From Paguma larvata (lineage: Eukaryota > Chordata > Mammalia > Carnivora > Viverridae): a stretch of 64,000 bases of DNA. Below are positions 59,800 to 64,000 of the stretch, piece by piece. The DNA lies in contig CM057835.1 in NCBI GenBank assembly GCA_030068075.1, forward strand, positions 42,328,215 to 42,392,214, written 5' to 3'. A program made the position numbers and the translations under genes. The notes beneath the pieces are model-generated. The model was not told the origin of the DNA, searched no databases, and worked only from the letters and a program-made list of their open reading frames with translations. The stretch's first letter is position 1, and each line of letters opens with the position of its first letter.

Positions 59800-59912
59800 A
59801 TATGAGTTGAATTATGTCTTCCAAAGAAACATTGAGGTCTTACCTTCCTACCTCTGAATGTGACTTTATTTAGAAAAAAGATATTTATAGATGATTGAGT
59901 TAAGATGAGGTC

Positions 59913-60117
59913 TGTTGGGAGCCATTTTGGTCTCACAGGTTGAGAAATCTCCCTGTGTGGAAAAGGCAGTAGAAGCAAAGTGCCTGCCAGCCAAGAAGTA
60001 ACACCCCAATACCACTGTTGGGAGCCATCTTTGGCTCACAGGTTGAGACACCTCCCTGTGTGGAAAAGGCAGTTAAAGCAAAGCTCCTGCCGGCCAATAA
60101 GGGCCCCCCAATACCAC
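59913..60117 (+). repeat. 103-bp tandem duplication at the 5' end of the LTR
   Basis: 59,913-60,015 recurs at 60,016-60,117. Both copies start 'tgttgggagccat' and end 'caataccac', with about a dozen differences. The duplicated unit includes the LTR terminus itself. Confidence 0.93.
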
Positions 60118-60706
60118 CTCCTTCAAATAACCTTTCAGGCCTGGATTTGCTCTTTTGTTTTATGACATTCGAGTAAAAAAGGGAACTTGGAATGTGATGC
60201 CTTGATGGATAACATCTGAAGGAGACTATGTAAATGTACTCATTCATAAGCAAAAGAACAAGCACTGAGAGTTCCACCCTTGCCAGATGGGTTGCACCTC
60301 CCCCATTGTAGTTGGAAGTATAGGCCTCAAAGCAACACTCTGATTTCTCCTGTTTACAGATAATTAACATTACTGCCTCAAGGAAACACCCTGTTCTCTC
60401 CCCCTGCCATAAATTTATATGTTAATTAACCTGAAACCAACATAAGGGATTGAGGAAGTTGCCACCTTGCTGGTAAAAAAGCATTATTGTTAAAGAGATG
60501 AAACTATGAAATGTCACTCATTGATGTAATGTCACTTACTACCTTTAAAAATAAAGACACTGAGACCAGCAGGGCGGAGATGCAAGAATTGCCAGAACTG
60601 CCTGCTTTGATAATCAGACTACATCTCTCTCCTGGCTCTCTCATTTCCTTTCGCCGACCGTCCATCCTTATGGGACCCCTAGATTCGCCGGAAGTGGACC
60701 CCAGCA
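59913..60706 (+). mobile_element. Class II (ERVK-like) solo LTR, 794 bp
   Basis: Begins TG ('tgttgggagcc', the start also seen in IAP-type class II LTRs) and ends CA ('gtggaccccagca'). The perfect 6-bp duplication gaggtc lies at 59,907-59,912 and 60,707-60,712. Six base pairs is typical of class II elements. An AATAAA at 60,550-60,555 within 'tttaaaaataaag' is a candidate poly(A) or TATA-like signal, and a CT-rich U5-like stretch follows. No internal retroviral genes are present, as the host LTR resumes directly on both sides. It is therefore a recombination-derived solo LTR. The 61- to 145-codon frames here are not genes. Confidence 0.88.
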
Positions 60707-61084
60707 GAGGTCATTAGTATGGGGCCTAATCTAACATGACTATGTCCCTATAAAAAAAGAAAATTTGGACATGGAGATAAGCACGCACACTGGGAGAACA
60801 CCATGTGAAGATGAAGGCAGAGACCAGGGCGATGCATCTACAAGTGAAGGAATGCCAAGATGGCCAGCAAACCAACAGAAGCGAGGAAAGAGGCAAGAAA
60901 CAAATTCTCCCTCACACCTCTCAGAAGAAACAACACTGCCAACACTTTGATCTTGGTCTTCTAACTTCCAGAGCTATGAGATGATAAATTTCTATTATTT
61001 TAAGCTACTCGGTTTGCCAAATCTTATTTCTGCAGCCCAAGTAAAAGAATATACCCACTTTTGGATATAAAAAGATATAATTGT

Positions 61085-61630
61085 TATCTATCACTGTGTG
61101 ACATTACTATCCCAAATTCGGCAGCTTAAAACAATACACATTTATCACCTCACACTTTCTATGAACTGGATGCCCAGTTGGCTCCTCTGCAAGTCTGCCA
61201 TCAAGGTATCAGTAACGGCTGAGTTTTCATCATAAGCTCCACTGGAGAAGGACTAATTCCAAGCTCATTTGACTGTGGGCATCATTCAATTCTTTTCAGG
61301 CTGGAAGACTAAGGGTCTCAGTTTCTTGATGGATGGCAGCCAGAGGCTGCCATGAATGTTGAACTATTATCCTCTTCCTATGGCTGCTCACAACTTGGTA
61401 GCAGGCTTTTTCAAAGCCAGCAAGGAGAGAGAGTCTCCTAACAAGACAAACATGGCAGTCTTATTTAGAGTGGTAGTGTACATGTAATAGCATTCATCTA
61501 GTTACCTCTGCCATATTCCATTGATTAGAACCAAGTTGATAGGTCTTCTCATACCCAAGAATAGAAGATTACACAAGAGCATACAAACACACCAGTAAAG
61601 GCAAGCATATAGTGAAAATAAGAACACTCC
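61085..61630 (+). repeat. Mammalian interspersed repeat ('ttatctatcactgtgtgaca' type)
   Basis: 'gttatctatcactgtgtgac', 'ggcagcttaaaacaatacac', 'atttatcacctcacactttc', 'ggagagagagtctcctaaca', 'ccatattccattgattagaa' and 'gaagattacacaagagcata' follow a common eutherian repeat nearly end to end. The 10,246-10,395 fragment is its 3' part. Family name not assigned. Confidence 0.65.
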
Positions 61631-61723
61631 AATACTGCAGCATACTGCTGTACTAATTACTAACTGTACTATAAAGGTTGAAAGAGAAGAGTGTTAAAAA
61701 TAGCTATAGCTACAATAATTTGT

Positions 61724-61815
61724 AGGATTCTTTCTCGCCCTCTCTCTCTGCCTTTCCCCCACTTGCTCTTTCATTCTCTCTAAAATTAAATACATAACCA
61801 AAGGAAAAATTAACA
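61724..61815 (+). mobile_element. 3' fragment of a carnivoran SINE
   Basis: Only the CT-rich body and tail remain ('ggattctttctcgccctctc', 'gcctttcccccacttgctct'), then an A-rich tail. Confidence 0.75.
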
Positions 61816-61834
61816 AAAAAAAAAGAAATGAAAA

Positions 61835-63720
61835 CTTCAAGACCAATGAAAATAAAAATACAACATATCAGAATTTACAAGATACAGCAAAAACAGTACT
61901 AAGAAGGAAGTTCATAGCAATAAAACACCCATATTAATATAGAAGAAAATCTAAAATAAATAACTTAATTTTACACTACAAGGAACCTAGAAAAAATAAC
62001 AAAAACTAAGTCCAATGCTAGTAAAGGGAAATAAATAGTAAAGATTGAAGTAGAAATATCTGAAATAGACAATGGAAAAACAATTAAAAAAATCAACAAA
62101 GCTAAGAGTCAGGTTTTTTTTTTTTTAAAGATAAACAAAATCAACAAGCTTTTGCTAGACTAATCATGAAAAAAAAAAACAAGAAACTCCAATAAAATTA
62201 GAAAATAAAGAGAAGACATTGCAACCAATGCCAAAATAGATCAGAGACTATTATGGACAATTATATAACAACAAATTGGACAAACTAGAAGAAATGGGTA
62301 AGTTCCTAGAGACACAAAGATTGAATGAAGAAGGAATAGAAAGCCTGAACAGACCAATAACAAATACAGATATTGAATCAGTAATCAAAAGCTTACTGAT
62401 AAAGAAAAGCCCAGTACTAGAAGGTTTCACTGATAAATTCTTCCAAGCATTTAAAGAAGAATTAATACCCATCATTTGTAAATTCTTCTGAAAAATAGAA
62501 AAGGGAACATTTCCACTCATTTTGTGAGACCATTATCACCTTGAAAAGCAAGCCAGACAAAGAAACAAGAAAACTATAGACTGCAAATGTATAAAAATGT
62601 ACAAACTGTACAAAATTACATTCCCCAGTGAATATAACTACAAAAATCTTCAACAAAAAAGTAGCAAACCAAATTCAACAGCACATTAAAAGGAATGATA
62701 CACGATGACCAAGTGGGATATATTCCAGGGATACAGTTCAATTAATGTGACAAACCACATTAATAGAATGAAGGATAAAAATCACAATTGTCTCAATAGA
62801 TGAAGAAAAAGCACTTGACAAAATTCACCACCTTTTCATGATAAAATCTCCCAACAATTAGCTCTAGAATGAATGTGCCATAAAATAAAAGCCCTTCATG
62901 AAAAGTCAACAGCCAACATTACAGCCAACGATAGAAAATGGAAAGCTTTTCCTCTAAGATCCAGAACAAGGCAGAATTAGTAAAGAGCGATTAGTCAAGA
63001 AAACTAAATAAAATGCATCCAAATCAGAAAGGAAGAAGTAAGATTATCTGTTTGCAGATGACATGATCTTAAAAAGATGGTCCCCAACTTATAATGGATC
63101 AACTTAATGATCTTTCAACTTTACGATAGTGTAAAAGTGATGTTCTTTCAGTAGAAACCATACTTCAACCATAATTCAAATTTTGAGCTTTTTCTGGGCT
63201 AGAGACATGCCTACAATCCTCTCTCATGATGCTGGGGAGTGGCAGCATGCTGCAGTCCCCAGTCAGCCACACATCACAAGGGTAAGCCACTGATATACTT
63301 ACTACCATTCTGTATACATACTGTACCATTCTGTATCCATACAACCATCCTGTTGTTCACTTTGAGTATAGTGTTCAATAAATTACATGAGATAGCTAAA
63401 ACTTTATAATAATATAGGTTTGTGTAAGATGATTTTGCCCAACTGTAGGCTAATGTAAGTGTTCTGAGCACATTTAAGGTAGGCTAGGCTAAGCTATGAT
63501 GTTTGGTAGGTTAGGTATATTAAATGCATTTTAAACTTACAATGGGTTTACTGGGACATAACACCATCGTAAGTTGAGGAAGATTTGTATGAAGAAAATC
63601 CTCAAGAATGTACACACACACAAAAGGAAAAATCTCTCAGAACTAATAAACTCAGTTAAGTTGCAGTATATAAAATCAATATGCAAATTTAGTTGAATTT
63701 CTATACACCCACAATAATAT
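61835..63720 (+). mobile_element. Old L1 ORF2 fragment, split by a DNA transposon
   Basis: The frame at 62,276-62,491 reads 'LEEMGKFLETQRL', 'LNRPITNTDIESVIKSL', 'KKSPVLEGFTDKFFQAFKEE' and 'LIPIICKFF', the ORF2 region between endonuclease and RT. Later 'gaccaagtgggatatattcc' and 'tttgcagatgacatgatctt' are RT motifs; the latter codes the F/YADD active-site loop as 'FADDMI'. Stops and shifts break it. After 63,588 the match resumes at the next codons with 'gaactaataaactcagttaa' and 'gaatttctatacacccacaa'. Confidence 0.92.
63074..63587 (+). mobile_element. Tigger-like non-autonomous DNA transposon inside L1
   Basis: Left end 'gatggtccccaacttataat', right end 'ccatcgtaagttgaggaaga' plus 'tttg'. 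These are imperfect inverted termini of about 20-25 bp. Interior phrases 'caatccattctgt'-like tandem pieces ('ctaccattctgtatacatac'), 'gattttgcccaactgtaggc' and 'taggctaggctaagctatga' match a common mammalian element. A TA at 63,588-63,589 is a plausible target duplication; the left TA is mutated to aa. No transposase frame. Confidence 0.8.
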
Positions 63721-63729
63721 ATCCAAAAG

Positions 63730-63990
63730 GATAGATCTTATGCTGTGTTCTTTTCACACAAATTATAATGATGATGACGATGATAATAATAATAATAACA
63801 ATAATATAATAATAATAATAAGGGCAAGAGTAAACTTTTAGAGCTTATAGGTATGTTTACAGCATAAACTGGTGATGGTTTCATGGATGCATACTTAGCT
63901 CCAAACTTACCAAATTTTATACATTAAATATGTACAGTTTTTTATATGTCAACCATACCTTAATAAAGTGATTAAAAAATAGTTGTCCTC
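63730..63990 (+). mobile_element. Old L1 3' UTR end
   Basis: 'gagtaaacttttagagctta', 'ctggtgatggtttcatggat', 'tacattaaatatgtacagtt' and 'ccttaataaagtgattaaaa' are the end of an L1M-type 3' UTR. It probably belongs to the L1 at 61,835 with the RT-to-C-terminus portion deleted. A separate element cannot be excluded. Confidence 0.85.
63762..63822 (+). repeat. (ATG/ATA)n trinucleotide repeat in L1 3' UTR
   Basis: Runs of atg, then ata/aac units, at a place where L1M 3' UTRs are often repetitive. Confidence 0.9.
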
Positions 63991-64000
63991 AAATAACATA

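Larger units (their letters stand above)
59800..61050 (+). mobile_element. MaLR-type LTR (MLT1-like), split by a younger LTR
   Basis: Left part: 'attatgtcttccaaagaaac', 'ctctgaatgtgactttattt', 'gattgagttaagatgaggtc'. Right part after the insertion: 'gaggtcattagtatggggcc', 'gacatggagataagcacgca', 'ccatgtgaagatgaaggcag', 'gatgcatctacaagtgaagg', 'aacactttgatcttggtctt' and 'gataaatttctattatttta'. The two parts join at the duplicated gaggtc into one collinear LTR. Assignment to the ERVL-MaLR group is from memory of the consensus. Confidence 0.7.

Noticed and set aside
59933..60370. 145-codon minus-strand frame inside the solo LTR
   Set aside because: LTR sequence, and the tandem unit produces a repeated peptide. 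Not a retroviral gene.
62276..62491. 71-codon frame with good L1 ORF2 similarity as a live gene
   Set aside because: Flanked by stops and frameshifts in a decayed L1. A pseudogene fragment only.
1..64000. CRISPR array, operon, bacterial promoter or defence system
   Set aside because: Composition, SINE/LINE content and absence of long frames show vertebrate nuclear DNA. No regularly spaced short repeats were seen.

Overview
This window is nuclear DNA from a carnivoran, most likely a cat (Felidae). The main evidence is about seventeen copies or fragments of the tRNA-derived carnivoran SINE. Its head carries 'ggcgcctgggtggctcag' and a 'ggttcgagcccc' B box, followed by a CT-rich body ('tctgcccctcccc') and an 'aaataaataaac' tail. 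Several copies match the felid-type (SINEC_Fc-like) consensus closely and have intact target-site duplications. L1 3' ends of the carnivoran type ('gggcattaaggagggcac', 'gttggg atgagcactg') support this. The species cannot be told from the window alone.

I find no functional protein-coding gene, no rRNA or true tRNA gene, and no CRISPR-like array. The listed open frames are short, and almost all run through repeats or AT-rich filler. The only gene-derived sequence I can name is a processed pseudogene of ribosomal protein L27a at about 24,992-25,871. It has an 11-bp target-site duplication, two frameshifts and an in-frame stop. Its upstream 378 bp ends in a splice-acceptor-like 'cag' exactly where codon 2 begins, so it looks like a retrocopy of an intron-1-retaining transcript.

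Layout. 1-9,000: mostly anonymous AT-rich DNA with MIRs and young SINEs. 9,000-13,600: SINE-dense, with a GC-rich degenerate repeat and L1 fragments on both strands. 13,600-24,500: AT-rich, with a 172-bp tandem duplication, a polypurine tract and small hAT-type elements. 24,500-36,900: the RPL27A retrocopy and many L2 and MIR fossils. 36,900-39,700: three carnivoran L1 3' ends, one with a 5' inversion. 42,100-48,000: one long decayed L1 (ORF1-like to 3' UTR) carrying four later SINEs. 48,000-56,400: MIR, L2, SINE and old L1 pieces. 59,800-64,000: an old MaLR-type LTR split by a 794-bp class II-like solo LTR with a perfect 6-bp duplication, then an old L1 split by a Tigger-like DNA transposon.

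The biology here is the history of nested retrotransposition, not a gene pathway. L1 machinery mobilised the SINEs, the RPL27A transcript and itself, and the nesting gives a relative chronology. All repeat assignments were made by eye against remembered consensus sequences. Family names and boundaries should be read with the stated confidence.
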